This document shows, piece by piece, positions 14,900 through 23,452 of a stretch of 64,000 bases of DNA; within the stretch, counting starts at the first letter, position 1; each line of letters begins with the position of its first letter. This DNA comes from Nocardia iowensis (GTDB lineage: Bacteria > Actinomycetota > Actinomycetes > Mycobacteriales > Mycobacteriaceae). The notes beneath the pieces are model-generated. The model did no database searches. It worked only from the letters and a program-made list of their open reading frames with translations, and had not been told where the DNA came from. The translations under genes were made by a program, and so were the position numbers. The stretch is from NCBI RefSeq assembly GCF_019222765.1, contig NZ_CP078145.1, forward strand, positions 310,001 to 374,000, written 5' to 3'.

Positions 14900-16406
14900 A
14901 GGCTGTGAACAGCCACGCATCTTCACCCCGCCGCTGCGGGAACTGACACGCGAGACGACCCACGGCTTCTCGGTGATCGACTTCGCCGAGGCAACGCTGG
15001 GGATCCAGCTGCTGCCGTGGCAGAAGTGGCTGTTCATCCACGCACTCGAACTGCGTGAAGACGGGCTCTACCGATTCCGCACGGTGCTAGTCCTCATAGC
15101 CCGTCAGAACGGCAAGACGCTGTGCATGCTGATCCTGGCGCTGTGGCACATCTACGTGCGTGGCTCACGCACCGTGATCGGCACCGCTCAAGATCTCGCC
15201 AACGCGGAGAAGGCGTGGGGCGAGGCGGTCGAAATCGCCGAAGCCGTACCGGATCTCGCGGTCGGAATCCGGCATGTGGTCAAGGTCAACGGCAAGAAGT
15301 CGCTGAAACTGCAAGCCGGAGAGCAATACCGGGTCGCCGCCGCGTCACGCAGAGGCGCCCGCGGCTTCTCCGGTGACCTCGTGCTGCTCGACGAGCTGCG
15401 TGAGCATCAGTCCTGGGACGCATGGGGTGCCTCGACCAAGACCACCCTGGCCCGGCCGCACGCCCAGGTGTGGGGGTTCTCCAACGCGGGTGACTCGCTG
15501 TCGGTGGTGCTGCGCTACCTGCGGGCGCTGGCCCACCAGGTACTGGGCTGGCCCGACGGAGACGCCGATGCCACCGCGCTCGAACTCGTCGGCGATGACG
15601 TCGTCGATGAGCCCGACGAGGACGATTCGCTGGCATTGTTCGAGTGGTCCGCGCCGCCGAGCGCGGATCGCCGCGACCGCGATGCGTGGGCCCAGGCTAA
15701 CCCCAGCCTGGGCTTCACGATCACCGAACGCGCGATCGCTGCCGCCCTGCGCACCGACCCACCAGCGGTGTTCTCCGTCGAGGTGCTGTGCCGATGGCTC
15801 GAATCAGCCACCGCCGGACCGTTCGGCGACGGCACGTGGGCGGCAAGCCTGGACGCTGGCTCGCGCATCGCCGAGGGATCGCGCCGGGTCGTGGGCGTGG
15901 ACGTCTCCTGGAACAGATCGAGCACCTATATCGCGCTGGCCGGATTCCGTGCCGACGGGCGCGCGCATGTGGAGATCACCGCCGACCGGGCTGGCACCGA
16001 CTGGGTCATCGACTGGCTGCTGGAGCGCCGCGACCGGATCGAGGCGGTGGTGCTGCAGGCCAACGGCGCACCGGTATCGAGCTTGCTCGACGCACTGACC
16101 GCTGCCGGGCTTCCGGTGCTGGCCTGGGCTGGTCCCGATCTCGGACGCGCGACCGGGCAAGCGTTCGACCTGGTCGACAACAAACGCCTACGCCATCTCC
16201 CGCACCCCGGACTCGACCTGGCAGCGACCACGGCGGCGGTGCGTCCGGTCGGGGATGCGTGGGTGATCGACCGCAAGCGCTCACCGAGTGACGCCGCGCC
16301 GCTGGTGGCCGCGATCGCGGCCTTGTGGGCGCTGCTGTCACCGGATGTCCCGGCCCCGCAGATCCATGACTGGCCCGAGGAATTGTGGGAGGAAACCGGC
16401 GTATGA
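14883..16406 (+). CDS. Terminase large subunit
   Basis: This 507-aa ATPase/nuclease pumps DNA into proheads and cuts it. The ATPase P-loop variant ARQNGKT is at residues 73-79 and Walker B LVLLDE at 166-171. The C-terminal nuclease starts with VVGVDVSWNRSS (Asp near 340). The frame opens with a TTG overlapping the small subunit's end; no better start precedes the conserved FAEATLGIQLLPWQKWLF. The length is normal for HK97-type large subunits. It is followed by a 4-base overlap. Confidence 0.95.
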   Translation: MDTPRRGCEQPRIFTPPLRELTRETTHGFSVIDFAEATLGIQLLPWQKWLFIHALELREDGLYRFRTVLVLIARQNGKTLCMLILALWHIYVRGSRTVIGTAQDLANAEKAWGEAVEIAEAVPDLAVGIRHVVKVNGKKSLKLQAGEQYRVAAASRRGARGFSGDLVLLDELREHQSWDAWGASTKTTLARPHAQVWGFSNAGDSLSVVLRYLRALAHQVLGWPDGDADATALELVGDDVVDEPDEDDSLALFEWSAPPSADRRDRDAWAQANPSLGFTITERAIAAALRTDPPAVFSVEVLCRWLESATAGPFGDGTWAASLDAGSRIAEGSRRVVGVDVSWNRSSTYIALAGFRADGRAHVEITADRAGTDWVIDWLLERRDRIEAVVLQANGAPVSSLLDALTAAGLPVLAWAGPDLGRATGQAFDLVDNKRLRHLPHPGLDLAATTAAVRPVGDAWVIDRKRSPSDAAPLVAAIAALWALLSPDVPAPQIHDWPEELWEETGV

Positions 16407-16558
16407 GAGCGAAAACTGTGCTGTTGCTCGATATTTCGGGCACAGCGGCGATATTGGGCGGGCTGTGGCTGTTGGGGCCAGCGTTCGTTCTCATCGGCGC
16501 TGGCGCGATCTGTCTCATCGCGGCGGCGCTGATCGACCGGCGGGTCGATCGCTCGTGA
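16403..16558 (+). CDS. Small two-helix membrane protein (51 aa)
   Basis: The ATG overlaps the terminase stop (ATGA) and the stop overlaps the portal start (GTGA). The 51-aa product has two hydrophobic helices (ISGTAAILGGLWLLG and AFVLIGAGAICLIAAALI) and a basic end DRRVDRS. Tight coupling on both sides makes it a real gene despite its size. Short membrane proteins at this position occur in actinophages with no known role. Confidence 0.7.
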   Translation: MRAKTVLLLDISGTAAILGGLWLLGPAFVLIGAGAICLIAAALIDRRVDRS

Positions 16559-17790
16559 GCTGGTTGTGGCGGCTGCTCGGCACTGGCGGCGAGGCGCGGG
16601 CACTCACCGAGCTGTCCTCGATCCCTTCGAATTGGTCGGGCATCTCCGAATCCGGGATCGCGGTTTCCGAACGCACTGCGTTGCAGCACGTGACCGTCTA
16701 CGCCTGCGTGCGCCTGCTGGCCGATGCGGTCGCGTCGTTGCCGGTGGACGCTTACCGTCGACGCGGGGAGGTCCGTGAGGAGATATCGCCCGCACCGTTG
16801 TGGGTGCGGCGTCCGGATCCTCGCTGGACCCGCTTCGAGTGGCTGTTCCAGGTGGTGTGCTCGCTGGCGTTGCGGGGCAACGCCTACCTGCACGTGACCG
16901 CACGTGACTTGAGCCAGTTCCCGACTGTTCTCGAACCGCTGCACCCCGATGAGGTGATCCTGCACGGGGTCGACTCCCGGGGTGTCCCCACCGGCGGCAA
17001 GATCTTCTACTCCGTGCTCGGCCAGCCGGTTCCGGCTGCCGACATCGTGCACCTGCGTCGCTTCGTACTGCCCGGCAGCTTGATCGGGTTGAGCCCCATC
17101 ACGCAGGCCCGCCAGAGCATCGGACTCGGGCTGGCCGCCGAACGGTTCGGGGCACGCTGGTTCGGCCAATCGGCGAACCCGTCCAGCGTGCTGGAGACCG
17201 ACCAGCCACTCTCGGCCGAGGCCGTGACTCACCTGCAGAAGCAATGGATCTCCTCCCACGGCGGACGCCGCCACCCAGCGGTGCTCTCTGGCGGGGTGAA
17301 GTGGCGCCCGATCTCCATCACCCCGGAAGAGTCGCAATTCCTGGCCACCCGCGAATTCCAGCGCGCCGAGATCGCGATGCTCTACGGCATCCCGCCGCAC
17401 ATGATCGGCGACACCCAGAAGTCGACCAGCTGGGGTGCGGGCATCGAAGCCCAAGGCATCGGGTTCACCACCTTCACTCTGCGCCCGTGGCTGGCCTGCA
17501 TCGAGGACGCCCTCTCGGACCTGCTGCCCCGCGGGCAGTTCGCCAAGTTCAACGTCGGTGGCTTGCTGCGCGGAGACCAGCGTGCCCGCTATGACGCCTA
17601 CGCCTCCGCGCGCAACGCCGGATGGATGAGCGTCAACGAGATCCGCGCGCTGGAGGACCTGCCGCCGATCCCTGGCGGCGACTCCTACATCCAGCCCCTC
17701 AACTATGGCCCGCTCGGCGCGGACCCCACCAGCTCTGATGAGCCGACATCCCAGGAGGACCCGAGTGGACCGCTCGACGAAGTTGCGTGA
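16555..17790 (+). CDS. Portal protein (HK97 family)
   Basis: The 411-aa protein forms the dodecameric DNA gate at one capsid vertex. Family signatures include SERTALQHVTVYACVRLLAD near residue 40, LRGNAYLHV, then PGSLIGLSPITQARQSIGLG and IPPHMIGDTQKSTSWGAGIE. The GTG start overlaps the upstream small membrane protein by 4 bases. Gene order terminase, portal, protease, capsid is the standard HK97 arrangement. Confidence 0.95.
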   Translation: MSWLWRLLGTGGEARALTELSSIPSNWSGISESGIAVSERTALQHVTVYACVRLLADAVASLPVDAYRRRGEVREEISPAPLWVRRPDPRWTRFEWLFQVVCSLALRGNAYLHVTARDLSQFPTVLEPLHPDEVILHGVDSRGVPTGGKIFYSVLGQPVPAADIVHLRRFVLPGSLIGLSPITQARQSIGLGLAAERFGARWFGQSANPSSVLETDQPLSAEAVTHLQKQWISSHGGRRHPAVLSGGVKWRPISITPEESQFLATREFQRAEIAMLYGIPPHMIGDTQKSTSWGAGIEAQGIGFTTFTLRPWLACIEDALSDLLPRGQFAKFNVGGLLRGDQRARYDAYASARNAGWMSVNEIRALEDLPPIPGGDSYIQPLNYGPLGADPTSSDEPTSQEDPSGPLDEVA

Positions 17791-18484
17791 TTCACGCGAG
17801 ATCCGTTCCTACGCAGCTCATCACGTGCAGCTACGCAGCCGCGACGACGAACTGACCTTGCGAGGCTACGCCTCGATCTTCGATGCCCCGTATGAGATGT
17901 ACGGCGGACCCGAGGCCGGCGGATGGACCGAGACCGTCGACCCCGGCGCCTTCGACATCACCCTGCGCGAACGCCCCGACCTGCACCTGCTCATCAACCA
18001 CGACGGAATGCCGCTGGCCAGAACGAAATCCGGCACGCTGCGGCTCTCGGCCGACCGGCAGGGCCTGGCTGTCGAAGCCGACCTCGACCGCCGCGACCCC
18101 GATGTCGTGCGCCTGGAAACGAAGATGAGCCGAGGCGACATGGACGAGATGAGCTTCGCGTTCCGCGTCAAAGACGACGCCTGGAACCGTGAACAGACCA
18201 CCCGCCGCATCACCGAGATCAGCCTGCACAAAGGCGATGTCAGCGTCGTGAACTTCGGCGCGAACCCCGCCACCTCGGCCAGCTTGCGTGGGCTGCTCGA
18301 CGCGCTGGCCGACGTCGAGGTCGATGACACCCTGCTGGCCGAGGCCCGATCCGTCGGCGCGGACCGCCTCGGCTCCGCTCACGAACTGCTGGGCCGCCTG
18401 CACGGCGCACTACGCCCGAAGCGTTCCGACACGCTGCGCGTCGCGCAGCTCATCGCACTCGGTGAGGGCACCGACCTGAAGTAG
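17765..18484 (+). CDS. HK97-type prohead maturation protease
   Basis: The GTG at 17765 follows AGGAGG (17752-17757), which fixes the start 26 bases inside the portal gene's end. The 239-aa serine protease shows the fold's landmarks: LRGYASIFDAPYEM, the catalytic His in HLLINHDGMPLA and the Ser in MDEMSFAFRV, then ISVVNFGANPAT-like SVVNFGANPATSAS. It removes the capsid delta domain during head maturation. Confidence 0.93.
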   Translation: MDRSTKLRDSREIRSYAAHHVQLRSRDDELTLRGYASIFDAPYEMYGGPEAGGWTETVDPGAFDITLRERPDLHLLINHDGMPLARTKSGTLRLSADRQGLAVEADLDRRDPDVVRLETKMSRGDMDEMSFAFRVKDDAWNREQTTRRITEISLHKGDVSVVNFGANPATSASLRGLLDALADVEVDDTLLAEARSVGADRLGSAHELLGRLHGALRPKRSDTLRVAQLIALGEGTDLK

Positions 18485-18536
18485 TCCCCACCCACTCACA
18501 GCTTTATCCCCAACTACCACACCATGTTTCCCGAGT

Positions 18537-18597
18537 CCTGGCACTGGATCGGGGGCTTCTACAGCCCTGGCACTGGGCGGAAATGGCCTGGCACTGG
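18537..18597. repeat. Three direct copies of an 11-bp repeat upstream of the capsid gene
   Basis: CCTGGCACTGG occurs exactly at 18537-18547, 18566-18576 and 18587-18597, in the only sizeable gap (156 bases) of the head module. The copies are 29 and 21 bases apart. The capsid start is 44 bases further on. A protein-binding array or an RNA element setting capsid expression is possible. Confidence 0.6.
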
Positions 18598-18640
18598 CCG
18601 CCATTCACCCATTCCTGAATCCAGCAAAGGACACCTCATC

Positions 18641-20023
18641 ATGGATGAGCGGCTCAACAGGCTCATCGCGCTGCGTGAGCAAGCCACCGAAACCCGTACG
18701 ACGCTGCTCGGAGCGCGCACGACGATCCTTGCCACGGCCGCCGACAACGGCCGCGAAGACCTCACCGAGGACGAAGACCGCACCTTCCGCGAACTCACTG
18801 ACCAGATCCGCACCGCTGACGCCGAGATCACCGGTTGCGACGAACGCATCAGCGAGCTGAACGAGGAGATCGAACGCGCCCGCGCGATCGATGAAGGCGC
18901 GGTCGCGCTGCGTCGCGCCCAGGCGCGCGTTCAGGTCACCGAGCAGCCAGCGACTTACGTCCGCGGCAACGGCCACTCCTACCTGCAGGACCTGATCCGG
19001 TTCTCGTTTCGGATGGATGCCGACGGCACCGCCGAGGAACGCCTGCGTAACCACGGCGAGGACGTCACCCGGTCTCCGGAGTACCGCGACCTCGATCGCG
19101 TCGACGGCACCGGTGGGTTCTTCGTGCCGCCGATCTGGTTGATGAACCAGTTCATCGAACTCGCTCGTGCCGGACGCGCGGTCGCCAACCTCGCCGAGTC
19201 CGATGTGCTGCCGCCGGGCACGGACTCGATCAACATCCCCAAGGTCGCCACCGGCACCGCGACCGAACCCCAGACCGCCGACAACACCCAGATCGCCGAC
19301 ACCGACCTGACCGACACCTACGTCTCCGCCCCGGTGCGCACCGTAGCCGGTCAACAGGACATTGCCGTCCAGCTCCTGGACCAGAGCCCGATCAACTTCG
19401 ACCAGGTGATCTTCTCCGACCTGATCGCCGATTACGCGGCCAAGCTCGATATCCAAGTCATCGGCGGGTCCGGCACCGCCGGACAGGTGCTGGGCGTCCG
19501 GCGCACGGCAGGTATCGCGACCATCACCGCTACCCCGACAGTGCGCTCGGTCTACGGGGCGATCGCCGACGCGGTCCAACGCGTGCACACCAAGCGGCTC
19601 CAGCCGCCGACGGTGATCGCCATGCACCCGCGCCGCTGGGGCTGGCTGCTCGCACAGCTCGACGACACCCAGCGCCCTCTGGTTCTGCCGCAACAGAACT
19701 CGCCGCAGAACGCGCTCGCCACCCTGGGGGCGGTCGCCGCCGAACAGATCGTCGGCAACCTGCACGGGCTACCGGTCATCACCGACCCGAACCTGCCCAT
19801 CACCCTCGGCACGGCCAACAACGAAGACGTCATCCTCGTGATGCGCGCCTCGGACCTGCGCCTCTACGAATCCGGTATCCGCACAAGGGTTTTCCCGTCA
19901 CCGCGCTCGGCGACGCTGACCACCCGACTGCAGGTCTACGGATACCTGGCCTTCACAGCCGCGCGCTACCCGCAGTCGATCGTCGAGATCGGCGGGCTCA
20001 CCCCGCCCGACTTCGGCGGCTGA
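18641..20023 (+). CDS. Major capsid protein (HK97 fold)
   Basis: The 460-aa protein starts at an ATG behind AAAGGA. Residues 1-100 form a charged coiled coil (the delta or scaffold domain, for example LTEDEDRTFRELTDQIRTAD), which the upstream protease would remove. The rest is the HK97 capsid fold, with FFVPPIWLMNQFIELARAGR at the start of the mature region, QDIAVQLLDQSP, and VIAMHPRRWGWLLAQLDDTQ. It follows protease and portal as expected. Confidence 0.93.
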   Translation: MDERLNRLIALREQATETRTTLLGARTTILATAADNGREDLTEDEDRTFRELTDQIRTADAEITGCDERISELNEEIERARAIDEGAVALRRAQARVQVTEQPATYVRGNGHSYLQDLIRFSFRMDADGTAEERLRNHGEDVTRSPEYRDLDRVDGTGGFFVPPIWLMNQFIELARAGRAVANLAESDVLPPGTDSINIPKVATGTATEPQTADNTQIADTDLTDTYVSAPVRTVAGQQDIAVQLLDQSPINFDQVIFSDLIADYAAKLDIQVIGGSGTAGQVLGVRRTAGIATITATPTVRSVYGAIADAVQRVHTKRLQPPTVIAMHPRRWGWLLAQLDDTQRPLVLPQQNSPQNALATLGAVAAEQIVGNLHGLPVITDPNLPITLGTANNEDVILVMRASDLRLYESGIRTRVFPSPRSATLTTRLQVYGYLAFTAARYPQSIVEIGGLTPPDFGG

Positions 20024-20042
20024 CATCTATCGCGGGGACCTG

Positions 20043-20073
20043 GTCTCCGAGCGGCGGCACGCCGCTCGGGGAC
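20043..20073 (+). terminator. Hairpin after the capsid gene
   Basis: CCGAGCGGC pairs with GCCGCTCGG across GGCAC; the stem extends through GTCT/GGAC with one G-T pair, 13 pairs in all. There is no T-tract, so it may act as a partial terminator or an mRNA stabiliser that raises capsid expression over the genes downstream. Confidence 0.55.
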
Positions 20074-20140
20074 AACAGGTTTGCGCGCCACAGCCCTCAT
20101 CAGGGCCTTCAAGCCCCCCTACCGAAAGGGAGGAGTGCCG

Positions 20141-20428
20141 ATGTGGCACATCACGATCACCGTCGACGGTGATCCGTTCACCGATATCAGGAAGGTAGTC
20201 ATGGCCAATCAGGACAAGATCGACGCCCTGGCAGCACAGCTGACCAAGGTCAAGACCGAGATCGTCACCGAAATTCAGCGGCTCAAGGACCAGCTCGACA
20301 CCGGCACCGGCGTCCTGGACTTCACCGCGCTGGAAACCCTCGCAGGCGACCTCGACGCCATCGTCCCCGACAAGCCGAACCCCGGTGAGCCGGACGAGGA
20401 AGAGCCTGGTACCGGCGAGCCCGCCTGA
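20141..20428 (+). CDS. Small coiled-coil phage protein with two possible starts
   Basis: GGGAGGAG precedes the ATG at 20141 and AGGAAGG precedes an in-frame ATG at 20201, so products of 95 and 75 aa could both be made. The common part is a coiled coil (NQDKIDALAAQLTKVKTEIV and following) ending in an acidic Pro/Glu-rich tail EPDEEEPGTGEPA. The 20-residue N-terminal extension reads MWHITITVDGDPFTDIRKVV. The position directly after the capsid suggests a head-decoration or accessory protein. I recognise no family. Confidence 0.65.
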   Translation: MWHITITVDGDPFTDIRKVVMANQDKIDALAAQLTKVKTEIVTEIQRLKDQLDTGTGVLDFTALETLAGDLDAIVPDKPNPGEPDEEEPGTGEPA

Positions 20429-20440
20429 CACACGGCGGTT

Positions 20441-20480
20441 CCTTTCGCTGCGGCCCGACGCCTAGGGCCGCAGCGAAAGG
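20441..20480. terminator. Long perfect hairpin
   Basis: CCTTTCGCTGCGGCCC pairs over all 16 bases with GGGCCGCAGCGAAAGG across an 8-base loop. It lies between two late genes, just after the coiled-coil gene, and the next ribosome site begins about 30 bases on. It may lower expression of the connector genes relative to the capsid. Confidence 0.65.
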
Positions 20481-20520
20481 CCCACTGCTACTGACTCATC
20501 CCTATGAGGAGGACAACATC

Positions 20521-20775
20521 GTGAGTAGCCGAGACGTCGAGGACGACTACTTCCACGCGTACCTCGAGCAGTACACCCGCGCCCGCCACGCGGGCAGGAC
20601 CGGGGAAGCGACGCGGATCGCGCAGGTGCTGCGCAGCCGGTTCGACCACGAAGTGGATGCGAAGTCCTCGCAGCCTGATACCGGAGCCGACTCCACTGCG
20701 GTGCCTCGCCGGCCTCGGGCTCCGAAGGCGAAGGCAACTCCAGCACCGGCTCCCGAGACGACCGTCCACGATTGA
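20521..20775 (+). CDS. Small phage structural-region protein (84 aa)
   Basis: GTG at 20521 follows GAGGAGG. The first 45 residues are helical and charged (SSRDVEDDYFHAYLEQYTRA, then TGEATRIAQVLRSRF), and the last 30 are Pro/Ala/Lys-rich and probably disordered. It lies between capsid and connector genes, where many actinophages have a small hypothetical gene. Function unknown. Confidence 0.65.
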   Translation: MSSRDVEDDYFHAYLEQYTRARHAGRTGEATRIAQVLRSRFDHEVDAKSSQPDTGADSTAVPRRPRAPKAKATPAPAPETTVHD

Positions 20776-20776
20776 G

Positions 20777-21358
20777 ATGACCGACGCGGGCTCGCCTACC
20801 CCGGCTGCGGCCCTAGCTGCACCGATCCCGCCGCTGGCCGATGAGACAGCGCTCGCCGATTACGAAAATGGGAGTCCCGCACTGGCGTTGGCGATCGCCA
20901 ACGCTCTGGTGCGTGACTGGTGCGGCTGGCACATCGCCCCGATCCTCACCGAGACCCTGATCCTGGACGGGTCCGGTGATCGGGTGCAGGTGGTGCCGAC
21001 GCTGCGCCTGCTCGATCTGCACTCGGTCACCGAGAACGACCGCCCGGTCGACCTCGCCAAGGTCCGGTGGTCACAGACCGGACACCTGCGCCGCACGGTC
21101 GCGTGGACGACCCGCGAGCGCGGCGTCCGGATAGAGATCACCCACGGATGGCCCGCGCCCCCACCGCTGCTCGTCGGCGTCGTGTTCGGAATCGCCAAGC
21201 GCACCAAGGACACTCCAGCCTCGGCGGTGCGCGCCCGCGCCGCAGGACCGTTCAGCGAACAACTCACCGTCAGCGCGGACGGCTCAATCGGCGGGGTGTC
21301 GCTGACCCAGGTCGAACGCGACCTGCTCGCCGCCTATCGCATCGTCCCGGTCGCATGA
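20777..21358 (+). CDS. Head-tail connector (adaptor) protein
   Basis: The 193-aa protein begins MTDAGSPTPAAALAAPIPPL and continues with DYENGSPALALAIANALVRD and WCGWHIAPILTETL. An N-terminal helix bundle opening with a cysteine/tryptophan-rich stretch of this type is what I recall of gp6-like adaptors that dock on the portal. It is followed with overlap by the head-closure candidate. The assignment rests mainly on gene order. Confidence 0.65.
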   Translation: MTDAGSPTPAAALAAPIPPLADETALADYENGSPALALAIANALVRDWCGWHIAPILTETLILDGSGDRVQVVPTLRLLDLHSVTENDRPVDLAKVRWSQTGHLRRTVAWTTRERGVRIEITHGWPAPPPLLVGVVFGIAKRTKDTPASAVRARAAGPFSEQLTVSADGSIGGVSLTQVERDLLAAYRIVPVA

Positions 21359-21717
21359 ACCTGCCGCTACGCCACACCCTGAGCCACCACCGCCACCGCG
21401 ACGGCGGCACCGACTCCCACGGCAACCCCGTCTCGCTCTACACCCCGCCCCTGGACGAAACCGGTATCGCGGTGCGCGTGTACGGGTGGGGACCTGCCCG
21501 CTCCAGCGAACCCGACCTCGACGGACACACGCGGGTGATCACCGAGGTCGAGGTGTATGCACCCGCCCAATTCCATCCCTCCCCAGCAGATCTCATCGAC
21601 CTGCCGTCAGGTCCCGCTGGTCGTTTCGAGGTAATCGGCGTCGCCGCTGACGCCAACCACGGCCCGTTCGACTGGACGCCGGGCAACGTCATCACGCTGC
21701 GAAAGGTGGACGGATAA
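21355..21717 (+). CDS. Head closure (stopper) protein candidate
   Basis: The 120-aa protein overlaps its upstream neighbour by 4 bases. It has an SH3-like beta pattern: ETGIAVRVYGWGPARSSEPD, VITEVEVYAPAQFHPSPADL, then GRFEVIGVAADANHGPFDWT and ITLRKVDG. Stopper proteins of siphophages have this size, fold and position. No catalytic residues are expected. Confidence 0.65.
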   Translation: MNLPLRHTLSHHRHRDGGTDSHGNPVSLYTPPLDETGIAVRVYGWGPARSSEPDLDGHTRVITEVEVYAPAQFHPSPADLIDLPSGPAGRFEVIGVAADANHGPFDWTPGNVITLRKVDG

Positions 21718-21980
21718 TGCCCAAGCCGAAGATCCAATGGAAGCCCGACGCCTTCTACAACCTGCGCCGCGCGACCGGCGTGGTCCGCGACGTCGAAGCT
21801 CGCGGCCGACGCGTGAAAGCAGCCGCGGGCGAGGGCTTCGAGATGACCTCCCGCCAAGGCGCACGCAACCCGCAAGGTCGCTGGCGGGTCACCATCTTCC
21901 CCCGCACGATCAAAGCGGCCCGCCGCAACGCCAAAGACAACACCCTGGTCAAAGCGCTCAACGCTGGACGCAGCCGGTGA
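21717..21980 (+). CDS. HK97 gp10-like tail/neck component
   Basis: The 87-aa basic protein (MPKPKIQWKPDAFYNLRRAT, then VRDVEARGRRVKAAAGEG) resembles short gp10-like neck proteins that act between stopper and tail terminator. It shares one base with its upstream neighbour and overlaps the next start by 4. The assignment is by position and general pattern. Confidence 0.6.
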   Translation: MPKPKIQWKPDAFYNLRRATGVVRDVEARGRRVKAAAGEGFEMTSRQGARNPQGRWRVTIFPRTIKAARRNAKDNTLVKALNAGRSR

Positions 21981-22378
21981 CCGAACTCGTTGTCTACCCG
22001 GCGATCGAGGCTCTCGTCGTCGCCTATCTGAGCGCGCGGCTGGCCGCACGGGGCGATCGGGCCGTGGTCGCGACGAAAGTCCCCAACCCCCGCCCGGACC
22101 GGCTGGTGCGCGTGAGCGCCGCTGGTGGCGGTAACGACCGGCGGATCCTCGCCTCCCGCATGGTGATCATCGAATGCTGGGACCTGCGCGAACCCGAAGC
22201 CGCACAACTGGCCGAGCTATGCCACGCACTGCTACTGGGCGCGCCCCGTGATCCCCAAGAACCACGGATCCGCGCTGCCGTCACGGCCGGGGCCCCGGTC
22301 AACCATCCCGATCCCGACACTCGTCACCCGCGCTATCAGGCCACCGTCTCCCTCGACGTGCGCGGTCTACTCACCTGA
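21977..22378 (+). CDS. Tail terminator protein
   Basis: The 133-aa protein starts at a GTG overlapping the upstream stop. The pattern VYPAIEALVVAYLSARLAAR, VVATKVPNPRPDRLVRVSAA, then RMVIIECWDLREPEAAQLAE is that of the tail-terminator family, which caps the tail tube at the neck. The next gene would normally be the major tail protein, but here a metallo-hydrolase gene intervenes. Confidence 0.75.
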   Translation: MTELVVYPAIEALVVAYLSARLAARGDRAVVATKVPNPRPDRLVRVSAAGGGNDRRILASRMVIIECWDLREPEAAQLAELCHALLLGAPRDPQEPRIRAAVTAGAPVNHPDPDTRHPRYQATVSLDVRGLLT

Positions 22379-22440
22379 CGACTCCCGCCGCGACGACCCG
22401 GCTCGACGCGGCCACGCGGTGCCGACCAAGGAGTTACACG

Positions 22441-23370
22441 ATGCTGTCCTGTTCCGCACTCAATCGATGCCGCACCAAGCGGCTGCGTCGCCCTCCTCGA
22501 CTGCGTTCGGTCCGGCTTGGCGACATGCGAGTCACCTACGTCCCCGACGGCGCGGTTCGGCTGCGCCCGCGCGGCTGGCTGCCCGAGACCACCGACGCCG
22601 ACTGGGCAACCCACGCCGACCATCTCGACCAGCACGGCAACCTGGTCGCAGGCATCGGCGCGCTTCTCGTCGAGCACCGCGAGCACCGACTGTTGATCGA
22701 CGCGGGCGTCGGACCCATCTCGGTACCCGACGGCCCCGCCAACCCGCTGACCGCAGCCCTGCACGGCGGTGCACTGCTTGACAACCTCACCCGCCTGCGC
22801 TGCACCCCTGCCCAGCTCGACGCGGTGGCCATCACCCACATGCACATCGACCACCTCGGCTGGGCCTTCCGTCCGGAGTTTGCCCGCACCCGGTTGCTGA
22901 TCGCCGACGCGGAATGGGCATGGTGGAACACCCTGACCCCGCAACAGTTCGAAGCGATGCTCGAACGCATGGCGCCCTGGGCCAAGGGACAGCTGCACCT
23001 GCCCGAGCTGCTCGCCGCCCTGGTACCGCGCGTGGAAACCTTCGCCGCGGACCAGCAGATCGCGCCGAGCATCATCTCGGTTGCGATGGCAGGGCACACC
23101 GCTGGGCACACCGCGTTCGGACTCACCAGCGGCCAGCACCGGATGCTCATCTTCAGCGACGCGATGCACTCACCGCTGCAGGTCCAGCATCCGCAGTGGC
23201 GCTGCGCCGCAGACCTCGCCCCCGCGCAAGCCGTGCTGCACCGGCAACGACTCATTGACGAACTCGCCGCTTCCGGAGACCTGGCCGCCGGAATCCATTT
23301 CGCCGACGTGCCATTCGGCCGAGTCCGTCGCCGTCGCGACGGCACCACCACCTGGCAGCCACTGCGCTGA
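22441..23370 (+). CDS. Metallo-beta-lactamase-fold hydrolase inserted in the tail operon
   Basis: The ATG at 22441 follows AAGGAG by eight bases. The 309-aa protein has the MBL zinc motif THMHIDHLGW (about residues 138-147), later AGHTAGHTAFGL and FSDAMHSPLQ supplying the other metal ligands, and an N-terminal LRSVRLGDMRVTYVPDGAVR strand pair. The family includes lactonases and other hydrolases of small esters. It is not a known tail component. It lies between tail terminator and tail tube, is in the same orientation, and shares the GC-rich codon use of its neighbours. It is probably a lysogenic-conversion or host-interaction gene; the substrate is unknown. Confidence 0.88.
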   Translation: MLSCSALNRCRTKRLRRPPRLRSVRLGDMRVTYVPDGAVRLRPRGWLPETTDADWATHADHLDQHGNLVAGIGALLVEHREHRLLIDAGVGPISVPDGPANPLTAALHGGALLDNLTRLRCTPAQLDAVAITHMHIDHLGWAFRPEFARTRLLIADAEWAWWNTLTPQQFEAMLERMAPWAKGQLHLPELLAALVPRVETFAADQQIAPSIISVAMAGHTAGHTAFGLTSGQHRMLIFSDAMHSPLQVQHPQWRCAADLAPAQAVLHRQRLIDELAASGDLAAGIHFADVPFGRVRRRRDGTTTWQPLR

Positions 23371-23452
23371 CACCCCGCGCCTCTATCCCTATCGCTGCAC
23401 ATCCCTTTCGAGCAGGCCCGGTCCGCCTTGCGCCTGAAAGGGGCTACCGACC

